A stretch of DNA of 64,000 bases from positions 1 to 64,000 of the forward strand of contig DFEK01000005.1 of the NCBI GenBank assembly GCA_002368665.1, read 5' to 3'. Made by a program: the position numbers and the translations under genes. Below, piece after piece: positions 8,169-16,603 of the stretch (its first letter is position 1; each line of letters starts with the position of its first letter). The stretch comes from Lachnospiraceae bacterium UBA3804. Its GTDB lineage: Bacteria > Bacillota > Clostridia > Lachnospirales > Lachnospiraceae. The notes beneath the pieces were generated by a model. It searched no databases, was not told the DNA's origin, and was given only the letters and a program-made list of their open reading frames with translations.

Positions 8169-8752
8169 GAAAAAGAATTTTAGCCGTATTATTGATCCTT
8201 TCCGCATTCTGTTTCGCAGCCTGCAATGCAAACAAAAGTGCAAACGCCAGAGTAAGCGGCGGGGCAAAGAGTGTCGGCGATGTTTTGGAAGAACAGATGT
8301 CGGAGAAAAAAGTGGTGGTCTTCCCTACCCAGAATTCGGAGCCGGAAAGCGAAAGTGAACCGGTTTCGGAAGAAGCTTCCGAAGAGACAAAGAATGCACA
8401 AGGCGATGTGGATATCGATCTTACGGTCATGTCTTCCAACATGGTATATTCCCAGGTGTATGCCATGATCTCCAATCCGGATGATTACATCGGCCAGACG
8501 GTACGCATGAACGGATTGTTCACGCTGCTCGGGGATGAAGTTACGGGTGCGACTTACTATGGCTGCATCGTGCAGGATGCGACCGCATGCTGTGCGTCCG
8601 GAATCGAATTCGTTCCGGCGGGAGACTTGAAATATCCCGACGATTTTCCCGAAGAAGGGGAAGAAATCACCGTAACAGGTACTTTCAGCACTTACTACGA
8701 GGACGAAGAATTATACTGTACCCTGAATGATTCCCTGATTGAGAAAGAATAA
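8165..8752 (+). CDS. Zinc-operon lipoprotein, OB-fold-like, function unknown
   Basis: 195 residues beginning at the ATG that overlaps the permease stop (ATGA). Signal peptide with lipobox FAAC (Cys about residue 20), then a Ser/Glu-rich linker (residues ~55-80), then a globular part with YSQVYAMISNPDDYIGQTVRM, CIVQDATACCASGIEFV and TVTGTFSTY. This layout resembles OB-fold-like lipoproteins found at the end of metal ABC operons in Clostridia. A CC pair and other Cys residues could bind metal. A role as an accessory metal chaperone or binding factor is inferred from operon position. Confidence 0.75.
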   Translation: MRKRILAVLLILSAFCFAACNANKSANARVSGGAKSVGDVLEEQMSEKKVVVFPTQNSEPESESEPVSEEASEETKNAQGDVDIDLTVMSSNMVYSQVYAMISNPDDYIGQTVRMNGLFTLLGDEVTGATYYGCIVQDATACCASGIEFVPAGDLKYPDDFPEEGEEITVTGTFSTYYEDEELYCTLNDSLIEKE

Positions 8753-8818
8753 TCTTGCATAATCACCGAAAATAAAGGAAAATAGTAAAGTAATAATTTG
8801 TGTGTAAGAGGATGTATC

Positions 8819-9715
8819 ATGAAAATCATTGATATTCTGAACCGGAAAGATATGTCGCTTTCCTTCGAGGTGTTTCCGCCGAAGCGCGAGACTGCCTTTG
8901 AAAGCGTAAAATTAACAGCCGAAAGCATTGCGGCCAACAATCCCGCGTTCATGAGCGTAACCTACGGAGCGGGCGGAGGAACCAGCCGCTATACCCTGGA
9001 TATCGCTAAAGACATCGAGGAAAAATTCGGTGTTCCCACATTGGCGCATTTAACCTGCGTCTCTTCTTCCCGTGCGATGGTGAAGGAAAAGATCGAAGAG
9101 ATCCACGCAATGGGAATCGAAAACATCATGGCCCTTCGCGGCGACTTAACACCGGAACTTGAGAAAACCGACCCGACCATATGGGACTATCGCCATGCGG
9201 TGGAACTGATCCGTGAGATCAAGGAAAGCGGATACGATTTCTGTATCGGTGCAGCCTGCTATCCGGAGATCCATCCCGACAGCAGCAACCAAAGAGAGGA
9301 CATTAAGTACTTAAAGGAAAAAGTGGACGCCGGCGTGGATTTTCTGACCACCCAGATGGTGTTCGACAACAATCTTTTTTTCAATTTCCTTTATAAAATC
9401 CGCGAGGCGGGGATTACGGTGCCCGTCCTTCCCGGTATCATGCCGATCACGAATGCCAATCAGGTAGAGCGCGCCATTAAACTTTCCGGCTCGTTCATGC
9501 CTCAGAGATTCAAGGCAATCGTTGATTATTTCGGATCCGACCCCGATGCGATGAAGCAGGCGGGCATTGCATATGCAACGGACCAGATCATTGATCTTTA
9601 TGCAAACGGAGTGACCAATGTCCATGTATATTCGATGAATAAACCGGATGTGGCGCAGGCAATCATGGGTAATCTTTCCAATATCCTTTGGAAGGATTTC
9701 GGAGTCAAAGAATAA
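8819..9715 (+). CDS. metF: Methylenetetrahydrofolate reductase
   Basis: 298 residues. N-terminal SLSFEVFPPKRE and the later NIMALRGDLTP and GAACYPEIHP blocks are hallmarks of MetF, the flavoprotein that reduces 5,10-methylene-THF to 5-methyl-THF. The start chosen is the ATG at 8819 (MKIIDILNRKDM); an in-frame upstream start would add seven non-conserved residues (MCVRGCI). It is the first gene of a five-gene cluster that ends with MetH, so its product supplies the methyl donor for the same pathway. No SAM or T-box leader is evident before it. Confidence 0.95.
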   Translation: MKIIDILNRKDMSLSFEVFPPKRETAFESVKLTAESIAANNPAFMSVTYGAGGGTSRYTLDIAKDIEEKFGVPTLAHLTCVSSSRAMVKEKIEEIHAMGIENIMALRGDLTPELEKTDPTIWDYRHAVELIREIKESGYDFCIGAACYPEIHPDSSNQREDIKYLKEKVDAGVDFLTTQMVFDNNLFFNFLYKIREAGITVPVLPGIMPITNANQVERAIKLSGSFMPQRFKAIVDYFGSDPDAMKQAGIAYATDQIIDLYANGVTNVHVYSMNKPDVAQAIMGNLSNILWKDFGVKE

Positions 9716-9727
9716 GAGAGAAAGCGT

Positions 9728-10114
9728 ATGCCGATTAGTTTTAACCAAAACAGTGTATTTAACTTAAAACCGATCAATGTGGAAGATGTCAGGAAAGAAG
9801 TGACCGGTCTTCTGGTAAAAGATGAATCCGTCGTGATGGCATTCAAGACCATCCGCGACCAGCTGGTATTTACGAATAAAAGAATCATTTCCATTGATGT
9901 GCAGGGGCTTACCGGAAAAAGGAAATCGTTTACGACCATGCCGTATTCGAAAGTCCAGTATTTCGAGATCACGACGCCGGGATTTATGGAGATTATTCCG
10001 GATTCGGAGTTGTCCATTATGTTCAATAACGGATTTACCGCGACCTTTGAATTCAAAGGCGGTGTCGACATCGGTCTGATCGGAAGAATCATTTCCGAAT
10101 TTGTTCTGGAGTAA
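9728..10114 (+). CDS. Bacterial PH-domain protein (bPH_1 / DUF1696-like)
   Basis: 128 residues that fit the bacterial pleckstrin-homology-like fold: successive short strands including DQLVFTNKRIISID, SFTTMPYSKVQYFEI and a C-terminal helix (IGLIGRIISEFVLE). Proteins of this family are cytoplasmic, of unknown role. It lies 12 bases after metF and 18 bases before the MetH reactivation gene, inside the methionine cluster; no functional link is known. Confidence 0.8.
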   Translation: MPISFNQNSVFNLKPINVEDVRKEVTGLLVKDESVVMAFKTIRDQLVFTNKRIISIDVQGLTGKRKSFTTMPYSKVQYFEITTPGFMEIIPDSELSIMFNNGFTATFEFKGGVDIGLIGRIISEFVLE

Positions 10115-10132
10115 GGTGGGATTGTTTAGCCA

Positions 10133-10801
10133 ATGAAAGAGCCGGAATTCGGATGGAATTTCATAGAAGATGACGGAAATGCCGTAGTGCGGTATTTGGA
10201 GTGGGAAGAACTGCCCGTCAATTATGCGGAAATGCTCCGCTATGCCGGAATTCCCCTGGCAGCTGCGAAGAAGGGCACTCCGGAGGATATTGCAAAGCAG
10301 GCCGACTGGGCCGTGGAGCTAATCAGGGGGCAGATTGTCAATAAAATCGGATATCTTGCCGGGAATCTTACTTTTGACGAAGACGGATTTCCGGTTTTGC
10401 CGTTTCCCCAGAAGTCCGAGAATTTAAAGAAAAACCTAAAAGGGTGTGAGCGCTTTGTCATGTTTGCGGCCACCGTCGGTGCGGGAATGGACCGTCTGAT
10501 CCGCCGTTACGAAGTGGCGGATGCGGCAAAAGGAGTACTGCTACAGGGACTCGGTGCGGAACGTGTGGAATCCTTGGCCGATGCTTTTAATAAGGTCGTA
10601 AACGAGGAAGCAAAGAAGAACGGATATAAAACGCATCCTAGGTTTTCACCGGGATTCGGAGATCTGTCGGTGGCGGTGCAGAAGGATTTTCTGGCTGTAC
10701 TGGATGCCGGAAGAAGAATGGGAATTACGTTAAGCGAATCGTGTCTGATGGCACCGTCCAAAACCGTGACGGCAATCATCGGAATCGAAAGGGATTCGTA
10801 G
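10133..10801 (+). CDS. Stand-alone methionine synthase reactivation domain protein
   Basis: 222 residues. The C-terminal half carries the Met_synt_B12 signature (RFSPGFGDLSVAVQKDF, then SCLMAPSKTVTAIIGI), which in E. coli MetH is the last domain. It binds S-adenosylmethionine and allows reductive methylation of oxidised cob(II)alamin. The N-terminal ~90 residues are helical and not conserved with E. coli. The neighbouring MetH at 10836 lacks this domain, so the two proteins together make a complete enzyme, an arrangement known in Clostridia. Confidence 0.9.
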   Translation: MKEPEFGWNFIEDDGNAVVRYLEWEELPVNYAEMLRYAGIPLAAAKKGTPEDIAKQADWAVELIRGQIVNKIGYLAGNLTFDEDGFPVLPFPQKSENLKKNLKGCERFVMFAATVGAGMDRLIRRYEVADAAKGVLLQGLGAERVESLADAFNKVVNEEAKKNGYKTHPRFSPGFGDLSVAVQKDFLAVLDAGRRMGITLSESCLMAPSKTVTAIIGIERDS

Positions 10802-10835
10802 TCGGAACAGATTATAAACAGGTGAGGAATACTGA

Positions 10836-13271
10836 ATGAATATTCGTGAGTACATGAAGGATCATTTCCTCTTCCTCGACGGAGGAATGGGAACCCTCTT
10901 ACAGGAGGCGGGACTGGCGCCGGGCGAACTGCCGGAACGCTGGAACGTTTCGCATCCCGAGGAGATCGTACGCATTCAGAAAGCGTATTATGATGCGGGC
11001 AGCAATGTGGTACTTAGTAATACCTTTGGTGCCAATTCCCTGAAATTCGACGATGAGGAACTGGGTACTTTGATCCGTGCAGCCGTGGCCAATGCAAGAC
11101 GTGCGGCCGAGGAAAGTATCGGAGAGCAGGAGAAGTATGTCGCTTTAGATATCGGCTCGTTGGGCAAATTATTAAAGCCCTACGGCGATTTTGAATTTGA
11201 AGATGCCGTTTCGGCCTATGCACAAACCGTGCGGTTCGGTGTTGAAGCAGGCGTTGATCTGATCTTTATCGAAACAATGAATGACAGTTTGGATACGAAA
11301 GCAGCATTGCTTGCGGCCAAGGAAAACTCCGACCTCCCGGTCTTCGTATCCAACGCATACGGAAACGACGGAAAACTGATGACCGGTGCATCCCCTGCAG
11401 CCATGGTGGCGATGCTGGAAGGCATGCATGCGGACGCCATCGGTGCGAACTGCTCCTTAGGTCCCAAGCAGCTTGTGGGTGTCATGGAAGAGTATTTAAA
11501 ATACGCATCCGTGCCCGTACTTTTAAAGCCGAATGCCGGACTCCCGAGAAGCGAAAACGGTAAAACCGTATATGATGTTTTCCCTCCGGAATTTGCGGAG
11601 GATGTGGCAGAACTCTTAAAGAAGGGTATCCGAATCACCGGCGGATGCTGCGGTACGACGCCGGAGTTTATCAGGGCCGTGGTTGATGCGGCCAAGGATA
11701 TTACACCCGTACCTCTTACGGAGAAAAACCGCTCGTTGGTTTCTTCCTACACCCACGCGGTGGAGTTTGGAAAGAAGCCGGTCTTAATCGGTGAGCGCAT
11801 TAACCCGACGGGTAAGAAACGCTTCCAGCAGGCTCTTCGCGAGAAAGACATTGATTATATTTTAAACGAAGCATTAAAACAGCAGGACGCGGGCGTGGAT
11901 CTGCTCGACGTCAATGTCGGTCTGCCCGAGATAGATGAACCCTCCCTTTTACTTGAAGTCGTGGGAGCCCTGCAGGCCGTTACGGATCTGCCGCTTCAGG
12001 TGGATACGACCGATTTTACGGCGATGGAAGCTGCGCTTCGTGCATATAACGGAAAGGCGATGGTCAATTCCGTCAACGGCAAAGAGGAAGTCATGGAGGG
12101 AGTTTTCCCACTGGTTGCCAAGTACGGCGGATTTGTTGTGGCGCTGACATTGGATGAAGGAGGAATTCCCGCAACAGCCGAAGAACGTGTGGCGATTGCC
12201 GAGAAGATCATCCGCAAGGCAGCCGAGTACGGAATTGCCAAGAAGGACTTAATCTTCGACCCGCTTGCCATGACAATTTCCGCAGATACGACGGCGGCTC
12301 TTTCCACGATGGAAGCGGTGAAACGCATTACGAACGATCTCGGTGCGAAAACATCACTCGGTGTATCGAATGTATCCTTCGGACTTCCGGTTCGAAACAT
12401 CATTACATCCACGTTCTTCTCTCTTTGCTTACAGGAGGGACTTTCCGCGGCAATCATGAATCCGTATTCCGTGGAAATGATGAATGTATATCATGCATAT
12501 AATGCATTGCACGACCTGGATGAAAACTGCATGGAGTACATTACCTATGCGGGCAATCTTCCGGTGGCGACCCCCGCGGCGCAGAGTGCGGCTCCTTCCT
12601 CAAAGCAGCCGGACGGGAATGATAAAGGAAATCTGACACCGCTCCAGAACGCGATCGTCCGCGGATTGAAAGATCAGGCGGGCGCTTTGACGAAGGAGAT
12701 GCTTGCAGAGAAAGAAGCATTGGTGATCGTGCAGGAGGAAGTCATTCCCGCACTGAACGTGGTCGGAGAGGATTTCGAGAAAAAGAAAGTCTATCTGCCC
12801 CAGCTTCTGATGGCTGCGGAGGCGGCCAAGGCGGCATTTGAGGAAGTCAAGAAAGCCATGGCGGATAAGGAAGATGCGGGTCCGTCCCGTTCGTCCTTTG
12901 TCATCGCTACCGTTCACGGAGACATCCACGATATCGGCAAAAACATCGTCAAACTGATTCTGGAAAACTACGGCTTTGACGTAACGGACCTCGGCAAGGA
13001 TGTGCCCGAGCAGGTTGTAGTGGATAAAGTTGTTGAACTCCATGCCCCGATGGTGGGATTAAGTGCGCTTATGACGACCACGGTTCCGGCCATGGAAGAG
13101 ACCATAAAGCTCATGAGAGAGCAGGCACCCTGGGCAAAGGTATGCGTGGGTGGTGCCGTTTTAACGCAGGAATACGCCGATCAGATCGGTGCGGATAAAT
13201 ACTGCCGCGACGCCATGGAAACCGTGCGCTGGGCAGAGGAAACAGAGAAAGAGTTAAAGGAGAAAGCATAA
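10836..13271 (+). CDS. metH: Cobalamin-dependent methionine synthase lacking reactivation domain
   Basis: 811 residues. Homocysteine-binding domain at about 1-290, with the zinc cysteines in GANCSLGP and GGCCGTTPEF (near 206 and 270). Pterin-binding domain from about 312 (LIGERINPTGKKRF) to 570. Helical cap at about 600-680. Cobalamin-binding domain from about 690, with DIHDIGKNIV, whose His provides the lower axial ligand of B12. E. coli MetH is about 1,227 residues; the missing C-terminal domain is supplied by the gene at 10133. It transfers the methyl group of 5-methyl-THF to homocysteine, giving methionine. Confidence 0.95.
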   Translation: MNIREYMKDHFLFLDGGMGTLLQEAGLAPGELPERWNVSHPEEIVRIQKAYYDAGSNVVLSNTFGANSLKFDDEELGTLIRAAVANARRAAEESIGEQEKYVALDIGSLGKLLKPYGDFEFEDAVSAYAQTVRFGVEAGVDLIFIETMNDSLDTKAALLAAKENSDLPVFVSNAYGNDGKLMTGASPAAMVAMLEGMHADAIGANCSLGPKQLVGVMEEYLKYASVPVLLKPNAGLPRSENGKTVYDVFPPEFAEDVAELLKKGIRITGGCCGTTPEFIRAVVDAAKDITPVPLTEKNRSLVSSYTHAVEFGKKPVLIGERINPTGKKRFQQALREKDIDYILNEALKQQDAGVDLLDVNVGLPEIDEPSLLLEVVGALQAVTDLPLQVDTTDFTAMEAALRAYNGKAMVNSVNGKEEVMEGVFPLVAKYGGFVVALTLDEGGIPATAEERVAIAEKIIRKAAEYGIAKKDLIFDPLAMTISADTTAALSTMEAVKRITNDLGAKTSLGVSNVSFGLPVRNIITSTFFSLCLQEGLSAAIMNPYSVEMMNVYHAYNALHDLDENCMEYITYAGNLPVATPAAQSAAPSSKQPDGNDKGNLTPLQNAIVRGLKDQAGALTKEMLAEKEALVIVQEEVIPALNVVGEDFEKKKVYLPQLLMAAEAAKAAFEEVKKAMADKEDAGPSRSSFVIATVHGDIHDIGKNIVKLILENYGFDVTDLGKDVPEQVVVDKVVELHAPMVGLSALMTTTVPAMEETIKLMREQAPWAKVCVGGAVLTQEYADQIGADKYCRDAMETVRWAEETEKELKEKA

Positions 13272-13523
13272 ATGAAATCGATTCAATACAGACCCAAGGG
13301 AGTATGCGCCATTCAGATCACATATGATCTCGATGATGAGAATAAAATCCATAATCTTCGTTTTACAGGCGGATGCAACGGAAACCTGAAAGCCATTGGA
13401 AAGCTTTTGGAAGGTCAGGACGCCAAGACGGCTGCGGATATTCTTCGCGGCAATGACTGCGGCGGAAGAGGAACTTCCTGCGCAGACCAGCTTGCAAGGT
13501 CATTGGATGAACAGTTAGCTTAA
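13272..13523 (+). CDS. TSCPD domain protein (TIGR03905-like)
   Basis: 83 residues starting directly after the metH stop codon. It has the TSCPD-type core: RFTGGCNGNLKAI, GRGTSCADQLA and several conserved cysteines (CNG, CGGRGTSC). TSCPD domains also occur at the C-terminus of some B12-dependent ribonucleotide reductases. The small stand-alone version is widespread in Clostridia and is of unknown function; cysteines suggest metal or redox chemistry. Co-transcription with metH is likely. Confidence 0.85.
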   Translation: MKSIQYRPKGVCAIQITYDLDDENKIHNLRFTGGCNGNLKAIGKLLEGQDAKTAADILRGNDCGGRGTSCADQLARSLDEQLA

Positions 13524-13552
13524 GTTTAGATCGCTCGCAGGGGGAACGAACG

Positions 13553-13922
13553 ATGGAAACGAAAAAGAAGGGAATCGGTATTGTATTTTCGGACAAAAAG
13601 GCAAAATGGGTGATCGGTGCAGTTGTCGGTATTGTCCTTTTGGCCGGACTGTATTTCTTTCATCTGCCATCTGCAAAGACTTTGATCCTTTCCGTTCTCT
13701 TGTGTGTCGGCTGCGGCCTTTTGATCGCCGCCAACAGATTTCCGCAAATTTCAGTTGGAGACGATGCATACGTATCCGGTCATTTCCAAATACCGGTTGA
13801 GCAATGCACTCGGCGAGGATGTCAGCTTCGATGCCTCCTATACGGACGAACTGCTCAATCAGTACAAGGCGTTCGAGTATGATAAAATGTTCGCCAAACA
13901 ATATACGCAGGAAGTATATTAA
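13553..13922 (+). pseudogene. Small two-helix membrane protein, apparently frameshifted
   Basis: The first frame opens at 13553 (AGGGGGAA just before it) and encodes a basic start plus two hydrophobic helices (about residues 18-37 and 43-61), then stops at 13882 after a tail of low quality. From about 13740 the next frame instead reads a well-behaved soluble segment (MHTYPVISKYRLSN ... LNQYKAFEYDKMFA) ending at TAA 13920-13922, just before a terminator. Removing one base in the T or A runs at 13739-13751 would join the two into a ~122-residue protein. This is either a genuine mutation or a sequence error. Family not recognised. Confidence 0.6.
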
Positions 13923-13946
13923 AGAATACAGTAATTTCAATGCTTT

Positions 13947-13974
13947 ACGGGCGGTTTTATCCGCCCGTTTTTCT
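13947..13974 (+). terminator. Rho-independent terminator after methionine cluster
   Basis: Eight-base stem ACGGGCGG / CCGCCCGT with loop TTTTAT, followed by a long T-rich run. A near-identical hairpin occurs at 62001. Confidence 0.92.
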
Positions 13975-14003
13975 TTTTTTTCAAAGTATTTTTAAAAAAT
14001 GTG

Positions 14004-14032
14004 TTGACATGAAAAAGCTGGCGTGTTATTTT
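14004..14032 (+). promoter_or_regulatory. Promoter of PadR module 1
   Basis: TTGACA (14004-14009), 17-base spacer, TATTTT (14027-14032). The repeated ACGACAG array starts five bases downstream. Confidence 0.65.
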
Positions 14033-14036
14033 TACT

Positions 14037-14089
14037 ACGACAGACATACTACGACAGTCGTAACAACGACAGACAAAGTACGACAGTCG
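14037..14089 (+). repeat. Tandem ACGACAG operator-like array
   Basis: Two units with a 29-base period. Each unit contains ACGACAGACA and then, 14 bases on, ACGACAGTCG (14037/14051 and 14066/14080). The first ACGACAGTCGT is itself an 11-base inverted repeat around a central A. The array lies between the promoter and the PadR gene and is a good candidate for its operator. Confidence 0.7.
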
Positions 14090-14151
14090 GAGTAAGTTAA
14101 CCGGTTAGCAGATGTGCCGGACCGGGAAAGAATGAGAAAGGAGTCAGAATT

Positions 14152-14505
14152 ATGACGGAAATCAGCAGCGATGTCATTCGCGGATACAACGATACAATGA
14201 TTCTGTTTCTTTTACGGAAAGAACCTTCTTACGGATATGAGTTATCCAAGATGATCAAAACTTTATCCGACGGAAAATACATCATAAAAGAAACAACCCT
14301 GTATTCCGCGTTTACGCGAATGGAGAAGAACGGATTCGTGGAGTCCTTCGTACAGGAATCCATGGATACCGGAAAGAAAAGAACTTACTACCGGATCACA
14401 GAGGAGGGTCGCCGCTACTACCGGGAGAAACGGGAAGAGTGGTTACTGACCAAAGAAGTGGTAGAGAAGTTTATCACAAAGGAGAATGAAGATGGAAACG
14501 ATTAA
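14152..14505 (+). CDS. PadR-family transcriptional regulator (module 1)
   Basis: 117 residues with the PadR winged-helix: MILFLLRKEPSYGYEL, the TTLYSAFTRMEKNGFVE recognition region and KKRTYYRITEEGRRYY wing. Members usually repress their own operon, which is often membrane or envelope related, and release DNA on binding a ligand. The gene overlaps the next by 14 bases. AGAAAGGAGT precedes the ATG. The paralogous gene at 24638 heads a similar operon, but its promoter carries a different palindrome. Confidence 0.92.
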   Translation: MTEISSDVIRGYNDTMILFLLRKEPSYGYELSKMIKTLSDGKYIIKETTLYSAFTRMEKNGFVESFVQESMDTGKKRTYYRITEEGRRYYREKREEWLLTKEVVEKFITKENEDGND

Positions 14506-15508
14506 TAATTATCTGGACAGCATGTTTGCCAACCTTCCGAATACCGCATCGGTTCTTCGGGCAAAGGAAGAACTCCTGCAGATGATGGAAGATAAATACA
14601 CGGAGTTAATCAAAGACGGCAAGAGCGAGAACGAGGCAGTCGGAAACGTCATCGCCGAATTCGGAAACCTCTCCGAACTTGCGGAAGCGCTCGGTGTGGA
14701 AGAGGAAGTTAAGAAAGAAGAAGAAAGAAAAGTTATGCAGGAAGAAAGTGATGAACCTTTAAGAGTTCTCACTACGGAAGATGCCAAGGGCTACATTAAA
14801 ATGAAAGCCAAAAGAGCATTTCCCTTAGCACTCGGTATTGCTGCTTTTATCGCATCCTCGGTCGGCCCGATCTTAATGGACGGGTTCCTTGAAGGCCCCT
14901 TAGCCGATGCCCTTTCGGCGATCAGCTTCTTTGCCTTTATCGCAGCAGGTATTCTGCTCGTCATCTTCGGTGCATCGGATCGTAAGAACTGGAGATTCGT
15001 CAAACCCGGAAGTTGCGATCTTTCCATGGATGCAACGAAATATGTGGTTGATGAGAAGAATAAAATGGAAGCCAATTACAGAATCTGGCTGATTATCGGA
15101 ATCATCCTCTGCGCAACCTGCTGGTTCCCCGCAGCAATCGGTATCGGCGGATTATTCAATAACGTGATTGCTCCCGCATCCCTTTTCGTCATGGCGGCAA
15201 CCGGTGTATTCATGATCCTTTACTCGAATACCTGCTTGGCCGGATACAAAAACCTCCTTGCCTTAAACGGCAGCGAATCCATGAAGAGCGCGTTTGCCGA
15301 AGAGGAGGATGAAAAGGGCGGAGATGTGGTATACGAAAGTCCCGTTGCTGACTTTATCATGGGTGTTTACTGGCCCACGGTTACCTGCTTTTACCTGATC
15401 ATGAGCTTCATTACCTTCCGTTGGGGAATCACCTGGTTGATCTGGCCCGTAGCCGGAATCCTTCATCCCCTGCTTGCGAAGGTATTCCCGAGAAAGAGAG
15501 CAGAATAA
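14492..15508 (+). CDS. HAAS-domain (DUF1700/permease-prefix-like) membrane protein
   Basis: 338 residues. The N-terminal ~75 residues form the helical HAAS-like domain usually found next to PadR regulators (KEELLQMMEDKYTELIKDGKSENEAVGNVI). After a Glu/Lys-rich linker come about six membrane helices (from about residue 107 to 330). The start at 14492 is chosen over 14486 because AAAGGAG at 14478-14484 then has seven-base spacing. The HAAS domain is thought to interact with the PadR protein or couple it to the membrane. Function otherwise unknown. Confidence 0.82.
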   Translation: METINNYLDSMFANLPNTASVLRAKEELLQMMEDKYTELIKDGKSENEAVGNVIAEFGNLSELAEALGVEEEVKKEEERKVMQEESDEPLRVLTTEDAKGYIKMKAKRAFPLALGIAAFIASSVGPILMDGFLEGPLADALSAISFFAFIAAGILLVIFGASDRKNWRFVKPGSCDLSMDATKYVVDEKNKMEANYRIWLIIGIILCATCWFPAAIGIGGLFNNVIAPASLFVMAATGVFMILYSNTCLAGYKNLLALNGSESMKSAFAEEEDEKGGDVVYESPVADFIMGVYWPTVTCFYLIMSFITFRWGITWLIWPVAGILHPLLAKVFPRKRAE

Positions 15509-15547
15509 TATAAATGATTACCGGCAGATGGCCGGAAAGGAGAAAAT

Positions 15548-16414
15548 ATGAAAGCATTAAAAACCATCTTTATCATTGCAATTTTCGTAATTACCGCAGG
15601 CGTAATTGCTTACTTTGCCGGAAAGAGATTCGGAATCTTCGGCAATGTCGGAGAGTCTGTTTCCGATAAAATCACTACCGGCGCATTTACCTCCATCAGC
15701 GTAGATGCCGATGTCGCAAACTTCTCCATCGAAGAAGGCGAAGAATATGCAGTGGAATATACATATCCTTCCAACATGATCCCGACCGTAAAAGTAAACG
15801 GAGATACACTTGAAATCAATGTTCATCCCAAGAAGGGAACCGGATTTATCAACTTAAACACCGGCGAGACGGCAGACGTCAAAACCAAATTAACCGTCAT
15901 TGTTCCCGAGGGAACCACAGCATTTGATACCCTGAATGTAAAAGCGGATGCCGGAAATATCACTCTTGACGGATATACATTTGATGCGCTCGATATTGAC
16001 TGCGACGCAGCAAACGTAAACATCAAAAAAGTTACCTCCGGAAAGACCAAAATTGATGCGGACGCCGGAAACATCCAGATCAGGGATTCCAAACTCGGCG
16101 ATTCCGATCTGCAGGCAGATGCGGGCAACATTGATATTGAAGATACCGAAGCAGGCAACATTACAATCGATACCAATATGGGTAATATCGATCTTCAGAA
16201 GACGATCTTCGGCGACGGCAATTTTACTTCCGACATGGGCAGAATCAGCATCGACGGAACCTTCGACAAAGTAAAGGCAGACTCCGACATGGGCGCCATC
16301 TCCGTAGACTCCGACACCATCGACGATGCGGAACTGGACTTAAATGTAAGTCTCGGCGGAATCACCGTGGACGGAAAGTCCAAAGGAAAGAGTTACAAGC
16401 AGAATGCGAAATAA
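15548..16414 (+). CDS. DUF4097 beta-helix membrane-anchored protein (module 1)
   Basis: 288 residues. An N-terminal membrane helix (about 5-24) is followed by an extracytoplasmic domain made of short repeated strands with the recurring pattern (D)AGNI.I / GNIDI / MG.IS.D, which is the repeat typical of DUF4097 and predicts a right-handed beta-helix. AGGAGAAA precedes the ATG, 39 bases after the HAAS gene. Such proteins occur with PadR and HAAS partners in Firmicutes and are presumed to act at the cell envelope; no enzymatic motif is visible. Confidence 0.85.
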   Translation: MKALKTIFIIAIFVITAGVIAYFAGKRFGIFGNVGESVSDKITTGAFTSISVDADVANFSIEEGEEYAVEYTYPSNMIPTVKVNGDTLEINVHPKKGTGFINLNTGETADVKTKLTVIVPEGTTAFDTLNVKADAGNITLDGYTFDALDIDCDAANVNIKKVTSGKTKIDADAGNIQIRDSKLGDSDLQADAGNIDIEDTEAGNITIDTNMGNIDLQKTIFGDGNFTSDMGRISIDGTFDKVKADSDMGAISVDSDTIDDAELDLNVSLGGITVDGKSKGKSYKQNAK

Positions 16415-16447
16415 GGCTGTTTCGTGGATGTTTGTTTTATGATATAC

Positions 16448-16478
16448 TTAATGGGAAGCCCCTGTGGCTTCCCATTAA
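16448..16478 (+). other. Long perfect hairpin without T-tract
   Basis: Thirteen-base arms TTAATGGGAAGCC and GGCTTCCCATTAA around CCTGT. No U-run follows, so it is a weak terminator at best; it may end module 1 or form the leader of the RNA element that begins 15 bases further on. Confidence 0.6.
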
Positions 16479-16492
16479 TCATTGTATGAAGT

Positions 16493-16584
16493 TGGCTCGC
16501 ACGACGTCATCACGACGTTTCCTCAGGGACTCGGATGCAGTGGCAACTCGCCCTTCGGAAAGTCTACATGACGTCGGCTCGATA
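16493..16584 (+). ncRNA. Minimal copy of the repeated structured element (copy C)
   Basis: Shares with the two longer copies the ordered blocks TTGGCTCGCAC, CATCACG, TTCCTC, TGGCA, TCGGAA, TACATG and GGCTCGAT, but is only about 92 bases long and lacks the second domain. The outer helix is GACGTCAT (16503-16510) with ATGACGTC (16568-16575), a sequence unlike the CACGAGCAT helix of the other copies but equally complementary. The inner helix is AGGG / CCCT where the others have GAGG / CCTC. It ends 20 bases before the start codon of the gene at 16604, so it could be that gene's leader. Confidence 0.7.
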
Positions 16585-16603
16585 TACAGAAAGGAATTCA
16601 TTT

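Noticed and set aside
8753..8818. Possible SAM or T-box leader before metF
   Set aside because: The 66-base gap is too short and shows no consensus motif of either class.
14037..14089. CRISPR-like spacing of the ACGACAG repeats
   Set aside because: Only two 29-base units, unit content is near-identical including the spacers, and no cas genes are present.
16535..16603. N-terminal extension of the PseI-like gene
   Set aside because: The added codons run through RNA element copy C and have no ribosome site; ATG 16604 does.
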